A stretch of 64,000 nucleotides of DNA. It comes from Pseudomaricurvus alcaniphilus (GTDB lineage: Bacteria > Pseudomonadota > Gammaproteobacteria > Pseudomonadales > Cellvibrionaceae). Where the stretch lies: assembly GCF_011440395.1 (NCBI RefSeq), contig NZ_JAAOIX010000004.1:62001-126000 (forward strand), given 5' to 3'. The first letter of the stretch is position 1. Every line of letters starts with the position of its first letter. Shown here in pieces: positions 1 through 10,403 of the stretch. A program made the translations under genes and the position numbers. The notes under the pieces were generated by a model that had not been told where the DNA came from, ran no database searches, and saw only the letters and a program-made list of their open reading frames with translations.

Positions 1-2
1 GC

Positions 3-923
3 ATTGCCCAGCAGTGCGGCCTCAACACCACCGGCATCGTCGATACGGCGCTGGCTTCGCTGTTGCCCAACGCCAGCCAACCCCGTCTCAGCCATGTGGA
101 GTGCCACCTGCACCACGCGGTCATCTCCGAACTGGTCATGGACGGGCAGCAACTGCGGCGCCAGCAGGTCGAAGTCTTGCCGCACATCGGCTGGCTCGAC
201 TTGCAAGCGCACCTGCTGAAATACCTGACTAACAAATTTATCCAGCTGACCCGCTTCAACCCGCGCCACGACGCCCACATCGAGCAGAGCCTGTTTGACG
301 CCATCCCCGAGTATTTGCAACAGGCAGAAACCCAGCGGGTGATTGAGTGCCGGCTCGATCACAGCAGCATCCAGGTGGACGCCCGCGAACTCTGTGCTGA
401 AGTGGCCAACCGGCTGCAACCACTGACAACCCGGCTGCAGCAACTCAACGATCACAGTCAGCTCTACCTCGGCGATCGCCTGTCGCGGCTGGGCATGTTT
501 TTGCCGCCGGAGCTGCAACAGCACCATCTCTCCGCCGCCGAAGTGGGACAAGCGTTTGAGTCCATCGCCCGCATTTTGCCGGTCCACCCCGACGGCATTC
601 GGTTTACCAGCGCCCTGCCCTGCACCCCGCAGGCCGAGGCCCCGAAAACCGGCATTCCCGCCACCCATATCCTGTTCCGCTCCCGGGCTTACCCGCTGGC
701 AGGCACCTTGTGGTTACAGGCCGATCGGGAGCAGCCACTGCAGACGGATGAGCAGAGTGCCGCACTGGCAATATTGCACAACAACCATATACGCCCGCTG
801 CAAGATAACGGCTTGATGCTCAACGGCCTGACCCTGACCGCGGAGCAACCGTTGCACCAGGGCGATACTGTCAGTCTGTCGGCCCATGGCCCGGTGCTGG
901 AATTGATTACCGTGGAGGGATAG
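3..923 (+). CDS. C-terminal part of an unrecognised protein (possibly Hsp70/actin-fold-like)
   Basis: The reading frame is open to the left edge, so the true start lies outside the window; TTG at 63 is only an internal codon. About 306 residues are visible and there are no membrane segments. The final third ends in short beta-rich stretches. I do not recognise the family with certainty. The run CGLNTTGIVDTALASLLP and the general texture recall Hsp70-like or actin-fold ATPase relatives, but no phosphate-binding loop is visible in this portion. It lies 155 bases upstream of two VWA-domain membrane proteins on the same strand, so it may belong to the same system. Coding status is well supported by uninterrupted frame and codon use; the function is unknown. 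Confidence 0.6.
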   Translation: MAQQCGLNTTGIVDTALASLLPNASQPRLSHVECHLHHAVISELVMDGQQLRRQQVEVLPHIGWLDLQAHLLKYLTNKFIQLTRFNPRHDAHIEQSLFDAIPEYLQQAETQRVIECRLDHSSIQVDARELCAEVANRLQPLTTRLQQLNDHSQLYLGDRLSRLGMFLPPELQQHHLSAAEVGQAFESIARILPVHPDGIRFTSALPCTPQAEAPKTGIPATHILFRSRAYPLAGTLWLQADREQPLQTDEQSAALAILHNNHIRPLQDNGLMLNGLTLTAEQPLHQGDTVSLSAHGPVLELITVEG

Positions 924-1078
924 GGTTTTGCCCGCCAGTTAATTGGGCGGCATAAAATTTTCGCAGGCCAGGCCAGCCCCGGCGGCGAACCGTAGCGGGT
1001 GCCACAGCGGGCATCCCAACAGCGCATGACGATAAATCATGCCCAAACAGTCAACAGGATTCAGGAAACACAACACTC

Positions 1079-2158
1079 GTGGCACGCAAGCGGCGCTTTA
1101 CCACCTTCAGCCTCTCCTTCCTCGACATCATGTCCTGTGGATTTGGCGCCGTCGCGCTGGTCTTTTTGATCATTAAACACGATGTCGACAACCAGACCCG
1201 GGTCGAGAATGAAAACCTGATGGCCGAGGTCAACCTGCTCGAGGAGGACATCCGTGAGGGCGAGGCCGGCCTGGTGCGAGCCCGCAATACACTCTCGGCG
1301 CTGGATCAACAACTGGCAGACGCCTTCGGCCTGGCCACCCGTATCAACCGCGATACCGAAGCCGCCCGCGCCCGCATCGAAGATCTGCTGGCTGACCAGC
1401 CGCAGGAAGCCATAACCTCCCTGCAACAGCGCCTGCGCGACCTGCAGGCGGAAAAAGAGGAACTGGAAAAGCAGCAGCGGGACCAGGGCAACGATGTGCG
1501 CCAGTTTGTCGGCGCCGGCAACCGCCAGTACCTCACCGGCATGAAGTTGGGGGGGCGCCGCATCCTGATCCTGCTGGATGCCTCCGCCAGCATGCTGGAC
1601 GAGCGCATCGTCAACATCATCCGGCGTCGCAATATGCCGGAAGAACAGCGCCGCAACGCCGCCAAATGGCAGCGCGCCATCGCCACTGTGGACTGGCTCA
1701 GCGCCCAGTTCCCACCCCTGAGCCAATACCAGATCTACACCTTTAACACCGACGTGAAGGCCGCCATCAGTGGCAGCGAAAACAACTGGCTGCGGGTCAG
1801 TGACGGGGCCGAGCTGGAGCAGGGCTTGCTCAACATTCGCCGCCTGACACCCGCCGGTGGCACCAGCCTGGAGCGGGTATTTCACGCGGTCAGCCTGATG
1901 TCGCCGCGACCGGACAATATCTACCTGATCACCGACGGCCTGCCGACCCAGGGTATGCAGCCCCCCAAGGGCAGCGTGGTCAGCAGCCCCGAGCGGGTCA
2001 AGCTGTTCAACCGCGCGCTGGACAAGTTGCCGGGAGGCATTCCGGTAAACGTCATTCTGGCGCCGATGGAGGGTGACCCCATGGCCGCTGCGGCCTTCTG
2101 GCAACTGGCCCAGAGTACCAACGGCAGCTTTATCAGCCCCTCAAAGGATTGGCCCTGA
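1079..2158 (+). CDS. Membrane-anchored VWA-domain protein (first of a pair)
   Basis: A 359-residue protein with a GTG start, preceded by an AGGA motif about 12 bases upstream. A basic N-terminus is followed by one hydrophobic segment (about residues 13-35) with the motif SFLDIMSCGFGA. Then comes a long charged stretch likely to form a coiled coil (about 36-135) and a C-terminal von Willebrand factor A domain. The MIDAS metal site is visible as D167-A-S-A-S, with later GGTS and ITDG motifs. The topology (one N-terminal membrane helix, domain in the periplasm) resembles MotB/TolR/ExbD-type partners with a VWA domain in place of the usual one. The stop codon overlaps the next gene's ATG (TGATG), so the two are translationally coupled. 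A role in an envelope complex is inference. Confidence 0.85.
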   Translation: MARKRRFTTFSLSFLDIMSCGFGAVALVFLIIKHDVDNQTRVENENLMAEVNLLEEDIREGEAGLVRARNTLSALDQQLADAFGLATRINRDTEAARARIEDLLADQPQEAITSLQQRLRDLQAEKEELEKQQRDQGNDVRQFVGAGNRQYLTGMKLGGRRILILLDASASMLDERIVNIIRRRNMPEEQRRNAAKWQRAIATVDWLSAQFPPLSQYQIYTFNTDVKAAISGSENNWLRVSDGAELEQGLLNIRRLTPAGGTSLERVFHAVSLMSPRPDNIYLITDGLPTQGMQPPKGSVVSSPERVKLFNRALDKLPGGIPVNVILAPMEGDPMAAAAFWQLAQSTNGSFISPSKDWP

Positions 2159-3162
2159 TGAGAAAGCGCCGGGAGCAGGAACAATTCAACATGTCGTTTC
2201 TGGACGTGATCTGCTGCGGCTTCGGCGCCATCGTGCTGCTGTTGATGATCGCCAAAACCACGGAGCCCATCGCCATTGAACGGGCGGAGATCAACCTGGA
2301 GGGACAGCTCAAGAACCTGCAACAACAGCTTTTCAGCCTGCGCGGTGAAACCGCCGTGTTAAATCGCGACCTCGACGCCAAGCACGAGCAGCTGTCCGAG
2401 GAAAAAAAGCGCATCGCCATCCTCAAGAGCAAGCTCGAGCAGGTGCGGGCCGACTACGCCCGCATGGCGGCTGCGGCGTCCACCGAGGGCACCCGCCGCG
2501 GCGAGCTCTACCTCGCCCTGCAGACCCTGACTGAAGAAATGGAGCGCCTGCTGGGGCGCCAGCACCAGCGCCAAAACAGCGTCATCGGCGGCATTCCCGT
2601 GGACAGCGAATATATTATTTTCATCATCGACACATCCGGTAGTATGTTTAACTACAGCTGGGAGCGTATGCTGGAGGAGCTGGTGGCGACCCTGCAGATA
2701 TACCCCCAGGTTAAAGGCATTCAGATCATGAACGATATGGGGGATTATATGTTCCCCAATTACCGCGGTGAGTGGATTCCGGATACCCCCGGCCGGCGTG
2801 ACATCATTATCAAGCGCCTGCGCAGCTGGAACCCGTTCAGCAACAGCAGCCCGGTAGAGGGTATCCAGAAAGCCGTGCGCAGCTTTTATGACCCCGGCAA
2901 GAAGATCAGCCTTTACGTTATGGGGGATGAGTTCACCGGCCAATCCATCGAGACGGTGGTGAACACCGTTGACCGACTCAACAAGGAGCGGCGCCCGGGC
3001 GAGCGCATGGTGCGCATTCACGCGGTTGGCTTCCCGGTGCAGTTTGCCCGGCCGCCCCACCTGCAAACCACCGGCATCCGTTTTGCCGCGCTGATGCGGG
3101 AGCTAACCTATCGCAACGGCGGCACGTTTGTCGGCCTGAACGACTACCGGCCAGGAAAATAG
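2158..3162 (+). CDS. Membrane-anchored VWA-domain protein (second of a pair)
   Basis: 334 residues, ATG at 2158 overlapping the upstream TGA. The architecture is the same as its neighbour's: a basic N-terminus, one membrane segment (about residues 14-34) containing SFLDVICCGFGA, a coiled-coil linker to about residue 125, then a VWA domain with MIDAS motif D158-T-S-G-S. The near-identical SFLD-x3-CGFGA motif in the two genes, despite divergent VWA domains, indicates an old tandem duplication. An in-frame TTG nine bases upstream is possible, but the coupled ATG is preferred. VWA domains bind metal-dependent protein partners; the partner here is not known. The two proteins probably form a hetero-oligomer in the inner membrane. 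Confidence 0.85.
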   Translation: MRKRREQEQFNMSFLDVICCGFGAIVLLLMIAKTTEPIAIERAEINLEGQLKNLQQQLFSLRGETAVLNRDLDAKHEQLSEEKKRIAILKSKLEQVRADYARMAAAASTEGTRRGELYLALQTLTEEMERLLGRQHQRQNSVIGGIPVDSEYIIFIIDTSGSMFNYSWERMLEELVATLQIYPQVKGIQIMNDMGDYMFPNYRGEWIPDTPGRRDIIIKRLRSWNPFSNSSPVEGIQKAVRSFYDPGKKISLYVMGDEFTGQSIETVVNTVDRLNKERRPGERMVRIHAVGFPVQFARPPHLQTTGIRFAALMRELTYRNGGTFVGLNDYRPGK

Positions 3163-3254
3163 CCGCGCCACCAGAACTTTTAACCGGTTAACTCATCGAA
3201 ATATAAGAGCTGTAGTTGATAATTATAAAATAGGATATAAGAGGGGTCGGCTTC

Positions 3255-3914
3255 ATGCCCAATACCGCTAAGACAGCCGTGCTAATGCTGCTACTCTTGC
3301 TGCAGGGCTGCACTAACGCCCTCAAGGTCGAGGGCGATTTCCCCATTCCGCTGGTCAAGCCCACTGCCCACAACATCGCCGTGTACTACGACGATACATT
3401 TCGCACCTACACCTACACCGAAGAGAGTAAAGACCGGGGCAAGTGGATCATTGAGACCGGCGACGCCCAGATAAAGCTGTTTAACCAGGTTTTATCGCAA
3501 CTGTTTGGCGACCTCACCGTAATCAGCGCCCTGCCAGAGGCCGAGGCGCCACTGGCGGCGGACCTGGTGATACACCCGAAGATTATCGAGTTCCAGTATT
3601 CAGTACCGCGCGAGACCCGCTTTAAAGTCTACGAAGTGTGGCTAAAATACAACCTCAGTGCCTACAACTCCCACGGTGGCCTGGTGGCCGACTGGATTCT
3701 CACCGGTTACGGCAAAACCCCCACGGCCTTTATGCTGTCGGACGAAAAGGCCATGAATGCCGCCGCTGTGGTCGCCCTGCGAGACCTGGGTGCCAATCTG
3801 TCATTAACGACACTGCGAGTACCGGAAATCAGAGCCTGGATGGAGAACAAGAGTCGTATACTGGCGACCGTCCCCGCTTCCCCAGCCAGCGAAACCGTGG
3901 AGCCCAAACCATGA
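3255..3914 (+). CDS. Putative lipoprotein of unknown function
   Basis: 219 residues. A lipoprotein signal peptide with lipobox LLQGC places the mature protein, acylated on Cys, in the envelope. A purine-rich GAGGGG ribosome binding site lies about 9 bases before the ATG. The body has alternating beta-strand texture, reminiscent of small outer-membrane-associated auxiliary lipoproteins, but I see no diagnostic motif. The final codons overlap the next lipoprotein gene (ATGA), so the two are a transcriptional unit. It starts 92 bases after the second VWA gene, so it could share that operon. Function unknown. Confidence 0.8.
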   Translation: MPNTAKTAVLMLLLLLQGCTNALKVEGDFPIPLVKPTAHNIAVYYDDTFRTYTYTEESKDRGKWIIETGDAQIKLFNQVLSQLFGDLTVISALPEAEAPLAADLVIHPKIIEFQYSVPRETRFKVYEVWLKYNLSAYNSHGGLVADWILTGYGKTPTAFMLSDEKAMNAAAVVALRDLGANLSLTTLRVPEIRAWMENKSRILATVPASPASETVEPKP

Positions 3915-4594
3915 AATGCTGCCGCTTATTGATCCTCTGCGCCATACTGTTACCGGGCTGCACCAGCGTCACCATCGACGAACTGCGACACCGGCAGACC
4001 AGTGTGGAAATCGCCGAGGGAGAGTACGTGGTGCTGCTGGGCAGGCGTCAATCCAGCAATTATGAGACCGAGCCGGAACTGGTGGACTGCATCAGCAAAA
4101 CCCTGGCCAGCAACAACGTCGCAGTGATACCCGAACAGCAATTTGTCGACGCCCTGTACCCCTGGTTTGAGCCCCGCACCGCGCCGATGCGGGTCAAGGA
4201 TATGAACCGCCTGCTGGCCCGCAAGCAGGTCGCCCAGCGCATCGACAGCTATAAGATCCGCTATATTATCTGGGTGGATGGCAATACCGAAACCACCGGC
4301 AGCGCCGGCTCCATCGGCTGCTCCATCGGCACCGGCGGCGCCGGCTGTTTTGGCTTCGGCACCTGGGACAAGGAATCGGACTATGAAGCCACCATCTGGG
4401 ACTACCGGGATTTGCAGAATCTCGGCAAAATCAGTGCCGATGCCGAAGGCACATCCTATATGCCGGCGGTGGTCATCCCCATACCCATCATTGCCAGAGT
4501 GCAGAACAACGCCTGCAAAGCCATGGCGGAACAGTTGTACAGCTTTTTCCAGCCTGTCGGCGCCAGCCAGAACAACGTGCCCGGCCTGGAATAG
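3911..4594 (+). CDS. Putative glycine-rich lipoprotein of unknown function
   Basis: 227 residues starting at the ATG that overlaps the previous stop codon; a much longer open frame upstream (from 3638) is only an extension inside the preceding gene. The lipobox is LLPGC, followed directly by TSVTIDEL. The middle contains a Gly/Cys/Ser-rich patch (GSIGCSIGTGGAGCFGFG) followed by a WDKESDYEATIWD segment. This looks like a glycine-zipper-type or surface-lipoprotein loop. The translational coupling with the preceding lipoprotein suggests that the two act together. No family recognised. Confidence 0.8.
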   Translation: MKCCRLLILCAILLPGCTSVTIDELRHRQTSVEIAEGEYVVLLGRRQSSNYETEPELVDCISKTLASNNVAVIPEQQFVDALYPWFEPRTAPMRVKDMNRLLARKQVAQRIDSYKIRYIIWVDGNTETTGSAGSIGCSIGTGGAGCFGFGTWDKESDYEATIWDYRDLQNLGKISADAEGTSYMPAVVIPIPIIARVQNNACKAMAEQLYSFFQPVGASQNNVPGLE

Positions 4595-4627
4595 CCGCGT
4601 GGCAATAAACCAGCCCGGAGGAGCTCC

Positions 4628-6145
4628 ATGAAATTGCCCACTGTCGCCGCCGTTGCCTTGGGGTTAACCCTGCTGGGCCTGGCTGGCTGTTCGGTAAACC
4701 CCGCCACCGGCACACCCAACCTGGTGTTTATGAGTGAGAGCAAGGAGATCAGCCTCGGCAAGGAGATGCACGAAAAAATCCTGCAGTCTGCCCCGGTCTA
4801 CCCGGACGAGGAATTGACCGCCTACATCAATGCCATCGGCCAGAAACTGGTACAAAGCAGCCACCGGCCAGAGCTGGAGTATCACTTCACCATCATCGAC
4901 AGCCCCGATATCAACGCCTTTGCCCTGCCCGGTGGGTATGTCTACATCAATCGCGGCCTGATCGGCTACCTGCAATCCGAAGCACAGCTGGCGGCGGTGC
5001 TGGCCCATGAAATCGGTCACATTACCGCCCGTCACTCGGTCAAGCAGGACACTGCCCGCAAGGGTTCCGGTGTGGCCACCATTGTTTCGGTACTGGCTAC
5101 CGGCAGCACGGTGGTCGGCGATGTCGCCGATCTCTGGGGTACGGCCGCAGTCAGTGGCTACGGCCGGGAAATGGAGCTGGAAGCCGACAGCCTGGGCGCC
5201 GAGTACCTGTACCGCGCCGGCTACAACCCCAAGGCCATGATCGAAGTTATTGGTGTGCTGAAAGACCAGGAGCGTTTCAGTCGGCGCCTGGCATTGGATT
5301 CAGGCAAAAAGCCCAGCAGTTATCACGGTGTATTTGCCACCCACCCGCGCAACGACAAGCGCCTGCAGGAGGTGGTTGGCAAAGCCGGCGAGCTGTCCGC
5401 CCTGCAGTCCGGTACGGATAACCGGGAGGAGTTCCGCCGGCACACCGAGGACATGGTCTACGGCCCCAACTACCAGGCCAAAACCCTGGAGGCGGCGCAG
5501 AAAAACACCTACAGCCACAGCAAACTGGGCTTTAGCATCGACTTTCCGCTGCAGTGGCAAGCTGAGAACCAGCGCAACCAGATCGTTGCCAGCGCCCCCG
5601 ACCAACACGCCCGTATGACCATTGGCATCGACCTGTTGCGCGCCCCGCTGGCGCCCAACGAATATATCCAGCAAATTCTCAAAATACCCACCCTGCAGCA
5701 ATCGGAGCCATTTACCCAATTTGGTATGCCGGGGCATATGGGCCTGGTGCCAGCAACGGCAAGTGAACCCTACCCCACCCGCCTGGCCGTCATCTACCAG
5801 GGCAGCCGGGTCTATATCATCAAGGGTCTGGTGGAGGGCCCTGCGGCGCCGCCCGCCGGCGACAGCAGCGACAGCGAACCGGCTGCAGACAGCAGCGAAC
5901 CGAAGACCGATGACCAGTTGTTTGTAGACAGCATCCGCACCTTTCGCCCCTCCCAAACCGAGCGCCGCAGCAGCGGTACCAACAAGACCCTGCACTATGT
6001 CAGAGCCAACGAGTTCACCACCTTTGCACAACTGGCGCAGCATTTTAACCTGGGCAAATACACCGAGGAGCAATTGCGGCTGCTGAATGGCTACTATCCG
6101 CGGGGTGAACCCCAGCCAGGGGAGTGGATCAAGGTGGTCAAGTAG
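4628..6145 (+). CDS. M48-family metalloprotease lipoprotein (BepA/YfgC-like) with C-terminal extension
   Basis: 505 residues, ATG preceded by GGAGGAG. A lipoprotein signal with lipobox LAGC is followed by an M48 peptidase domain. Zinc motif H127-E-I-G-H131 and the downstream glutamate in ELEADSLGAEYL are intact, so it should be an active zinc metallopeptidase in the periplasm. Relatives such as BepA take part in outer membrane protein quality control. The region after about residue 285 is not peptidase. The last 50 residues (HYVRANEFTTFAQLAQHFNL through GEWIKVVK) look like a LysM-type or tail-assembly-chaperone-like fold. It follows two lipoprotein genes and may belong to the same envelope unit. 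Confidence 0.88.
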   Translation: MKLPTVAAVALGLTLLGLAGCSVNPATGTPNLVFMSESKEISLGKEMHEKILQSAPVYPDEELTAYINAIGQKLVQSSHRPELEYHFTIIDSPDINAFALPGGYVYINRGLIGYLQSEAQLAAVLAHEIGHITARHSVKQDTARKGSGVATIVSVLATGSTVVGDVADLWGTAAVSGYGREMELEADSLGAEYLYRAGYNPKAMIEVIGVLKDQERFSRRLALDSGKKPSSYHGVFATHPRNDKRLQEVVGKAGELSALQSGTDNREEFRRHTEDMVYGPNYQAKTLEAAQKNTYSHSKLGFSIDFPLQWQAENQRNQIVASAPDQHARMTIGIDLLRAPLAPNEYIQQILKIPTLQQSEPFTQFGMPGHMGLVPATASEPYPTRLAVIYQGSRVYIIKGLVEGPAAPPAGDSSDSEPAADSSEPKTDDQLFVDSIRTFRPSQTERRSSGTNKTLHYVRANEFTTFAQLAQHFNLGKYTEEQLRLLNGYYPRGEPQPGEWIKVVK

Positions 6146-6332
6146 GCATTGCCCCGGCATAGAGCGGCCCCCTGAGGGCGCTCTATAAAAACCTTTCCTG
6201 AAGGCGCGAACCAGCCCCACAACAGCTTCCCCCGCCGGTATCGTTCATGCATTGCCGCTGGCGTGTCGGTATCACTTGGCCATGAATGTTACAGTGGCTA
6301 TTTTTAGCGTTAACTAACTCGGGAGTATAACC

Positions 6333-7328
6333 ATGGAATATCGACGTCTGGGCAAGGCCGGATTAAAAGTGAGCGCGCTGTCACTGGGCTCATGGGTCAC
6401 CTTTGGCAAACAGGTAGCTCTGCGCGACGCCAAGATTCTGTTGCGCACGGCTTACGATGGCGGCATTAATTTCTTCGATAATGCCGAGGGCTACGAGGCG
6501 GGCGAATCAGAAAAGATCATGGGTGACGCCATTGCTGCCCTGGGTCTGGCCCGGGACACTTTCAGCGTCTCGTCCAAAGTATTTTGGGGTGGCGAGCAGC
6601 CAACCCAGCTGGGGCTCAACGCCAAACACGTGCGCGAGGCCTGCGACGCCGCCCTGAAACGCTTGCGGGTCGACTACCTCGACCTGTTTTTCTGCCACCG
6701 CCCGGACATCGATACCCCCATTGAAGAAACTGTGCGCGCCATGCACAACCTGATTCAACAGGGCAAGGTTATCTACTGGGGTACTTCGGAGTGGTCAGCC
6801 CAGCAGATTACCGAAGCTCACGCGGTAGCCCAGCGCGAACATTTAACCCCGCCGAGCATGGAGCAGCCGGAGTACAACTTGCTTCACCGGCACCGAGTTG
6901 AAGCGGAATACCTGCCGCTCTACCAAAACTACGGCATGGGCACTACGATCTGGTCGCCACTGGCCTCTGGCCTGCTGACCGGGAAATACAACGACGGCGT
7001 TCCCGGCGACAGTCGTTTGGCCCTGCCCGGTTATGAGTGGTTGCGAAAAACCTGGGACAGTGACGCCGGCCAACAAAAAATCGCCAAAATCCGCAAGCTC
7101 ACCGAGTTGGCAAGCCAGTTGGGCATCAGTGTCACTCACCTGTCGCTGGCCTGGTGCCTGAAAAACCCGAACGTGAGCAGCGTCATTTTGGGCGCCTCAA
7201 AATTGACCCAATTAGAAGACAACCTGCGGGCGCTGGACGCTTTGCCCCAACTGACCACAGAAGTCATGGACGCAATCGAGGATATCGTCGACAACCGTCC
7301 CCCGGCACCGCAACGCTGGGGGCAATAA
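6333..7328 (+). CDS. Aldo/keto reductase, Kv-beta/YghZ-like
   Basis: 331 residues, ATG behind a CGGGAG ribosome binding site. A cytosolic NADPH-dependent (beta/alpha)8 barrel. The catalytic tetrad is visible: Asp in FFDNAEGY, the Tyr of the same motif, Lys in SSKVFWG, and His in DLFFCHRPD. The C-terminal VSSVILGASKLTQLEDNL is the NADPH-binding signature of the family. The N-terminus MEYRRLGKAGLKVSALSLGSW is typical of the voltage-gated potassium channel beta-subunit-like clade, which reduces aldehydes such as methylglyoxal. It is a single gene with its own upstream gap (6146-6332). Substrate cannot be told from sequence. Confidence 0.92.
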   Translation: MEYRRLGKAGLKVSALSLGSWVTFGKQVALRDAKILLRTAYDGGINFFDNAEGYEAGESEKIMGDAIAALGLARDTFSVSSKVFWGGEQPTQLGLNAKHVREACDAALKRLRVDYLDLFFCHRPDIDTPIEETVRAMHNLIQQGKVIYWGTSEWSAQQITEAHAVAQREHLTPPSMEQPEYNLLHRHRVEAEYLPLYQNYGMGTTIWSPLASGLLTGKYNDGVPGDSRLALPGYEWLRKTWDSDAGQQKIAKIRKLTELASQLGISVTHLSLAWCLKNPNVSSVILGASKLTQLEDNLRALDALPQLTTEVMDAIEDIVDNRPPAPQRWGQ

Positions 7329-7670
7329 CCAGCAGCGCCGGGCGGCTATCCCCTTATGACAGAGTAGTTGTCGCCCGACAGCTTATTGCCCGGCAACTGT
7401 CCGGCAGCTGGCGCACCGGGCAAAAAAGCTACAGCACCACGGCCGCATCAAATCTCGCGCCGCACCAACAGGGGACGTTTTCCGCGCTCTGCCCAGGCAA
7501 CGAGCTAATATGGCGCATTTATATGCAATCCCGCGGCGCACGGCTGTACTGTCAGTGCGGATGCAACACCGTGACTTTCTGGCCAGTACCGCAAGTGCAT
7601 CATTTGTACGCAAAGTTACCGGCAGCCACCGGCATTTGGACTTCACCAGCGCTGTTTAAGGCCGATTCCC

Positions 7671-7684
7671 TGCACTTCGGTGCA
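7671..7684. promoter_or_regulatory. Palindrome resembling an NtrC half-site pair
   Basis: TGCAC-TTCG-GTGCA is a perfect 5+5 palindrome. The NtrC consensus has the same TGCAC/GTGCA arms but a longer spacer, so the match is imperfect. It sits about 100 bases upstream of the predicted transcription start of the sigma-54 promoter, a typical distance for an NtrC enhancer. Confidence 0.35.
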
Positions 7685-7760
7685 CCAACTTCTCGCGCCC
7701 ACCGCGCAAAACACCCCCTTAGTGTGCAAGCTGCAAATAACTCGTTGCATGCCACCAGTG

Positions 7761-7775
7761 TGGTTCGGTTTTTGC
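7761..7775 (+). promoter_or_regulatory. Candidate sigma-54 (-24/-12) promoter for glnN
   Basis: TGGTTCGGTTTTTGC carries GG and GC exactly ten bases apart. It matches the RpoN consensus TGGCACG-N4-TTGC at the TGG, CG and TTGC positions. Predicted transcription start is near 7786, giving a leader of about 310 nt before glnN. Regulation of a glutamine synthetase gene by NtrC and sigma-54 is well established in enterobacteria, which makes the match plausible. Confidence 0.5.
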
Positions 7776-7846
7776 CTTGTCACTACTGTTATGCGTTGCT
7801 GCCCTGTATTCCGCGAGCTAACAAAACCCATGTAAGCAAAGCCTGG

Positions 7847-7921
7847 CTACAAAAGACCCAAGTACACCAGGCCTATGTACACGAGAGCAAAGTACACAAG
7901 ACCTGAGTACACAAGACCTGA
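7847..7921. repeat. 15-bp tandem repeat, five units
   Basis: Units start at 7847, 7862, 7877, 7892 and 7907. The last two are identical (GTACACAAGACCTGA) and the first three are degenerate. The array lies in the predicted 5' leader of glnN. No coding sense is likely, because the last unit contains TGA in the only open frame. Confidence 0.8.
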
Positions 7922-8095
7922 GCGAGTAAAACACCCCGGCCCGGCAAACGCATTGAAAGGGAACACGATGACCACCTGTCAGCGGTATTCATCTGCCCCG
8001 TCGCTGGCTGCAGTTGGCGTTAACCCAGCTCCCCTTGTTATCTGATCGTTTACCACGCAACAGATAACGTCGTTGCTATTTTTGAGGAAACAAAC

Positions 8096-10270
<2,175 letters not shown>

Positions 10271-10296
10271 ACTCACTCGCTCCGCAATGCCTCTTC

Positions 10297-10322
10297 GGCC
10301 GCAATTTATTGCGGCCTTTTTT
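10297..10322 (+). terminator. Rho-independent terminator after glnN
   Basis: A perfect 8-bp stem (GGCCGCAA/TTGCGGCC) with a TTTA loop is followed by six T residues, 26 bases after the glnN stop codon. Confidence 0.92.
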
Positions 10323-10403
10323 ATCCCAAATGGCGGGTTAGCCCAAGGCGCAGCGGTGACTGCTTTGGCACAGGCCTGTGATCGATCTATGCTTGCGATA
10401 AAC

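Larger units (their letters stand above)
7329..8095. other. Long non-coding region upstream of glutamine synthetase
   Basis: 767 bases between the aldo/keto reductase and glnN. An open frame crosses it from the previous gene but lacks coding texture. The stretch contains a candidate NtrC-type palindrome at 7671-7684, a candidate sigma-54 promoter at 7761-7775 and a five-unit 15-bp tandem repeat at 7847-7921. It is most likely a regulatory region plus a long 5' leader of about 310 nt. Confidence 0.6.

Noticed and set aside
1061-2104. 347-codon minus-strand open frame opposite the first VWA gene
   Set aside because: Mirror of a gene with clear domains on the plus strand; composition typical of an antisense frame.
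7154-7906. Open frame of 250 codons crossing the end of the aldo/keto reductase and the gap before glnN
   Set aside because: Starts inside a certain gene in another frame, lacks coding texture, and ends in the 15-bp tandem repeat. The gap is better explained as regulatory DNA.
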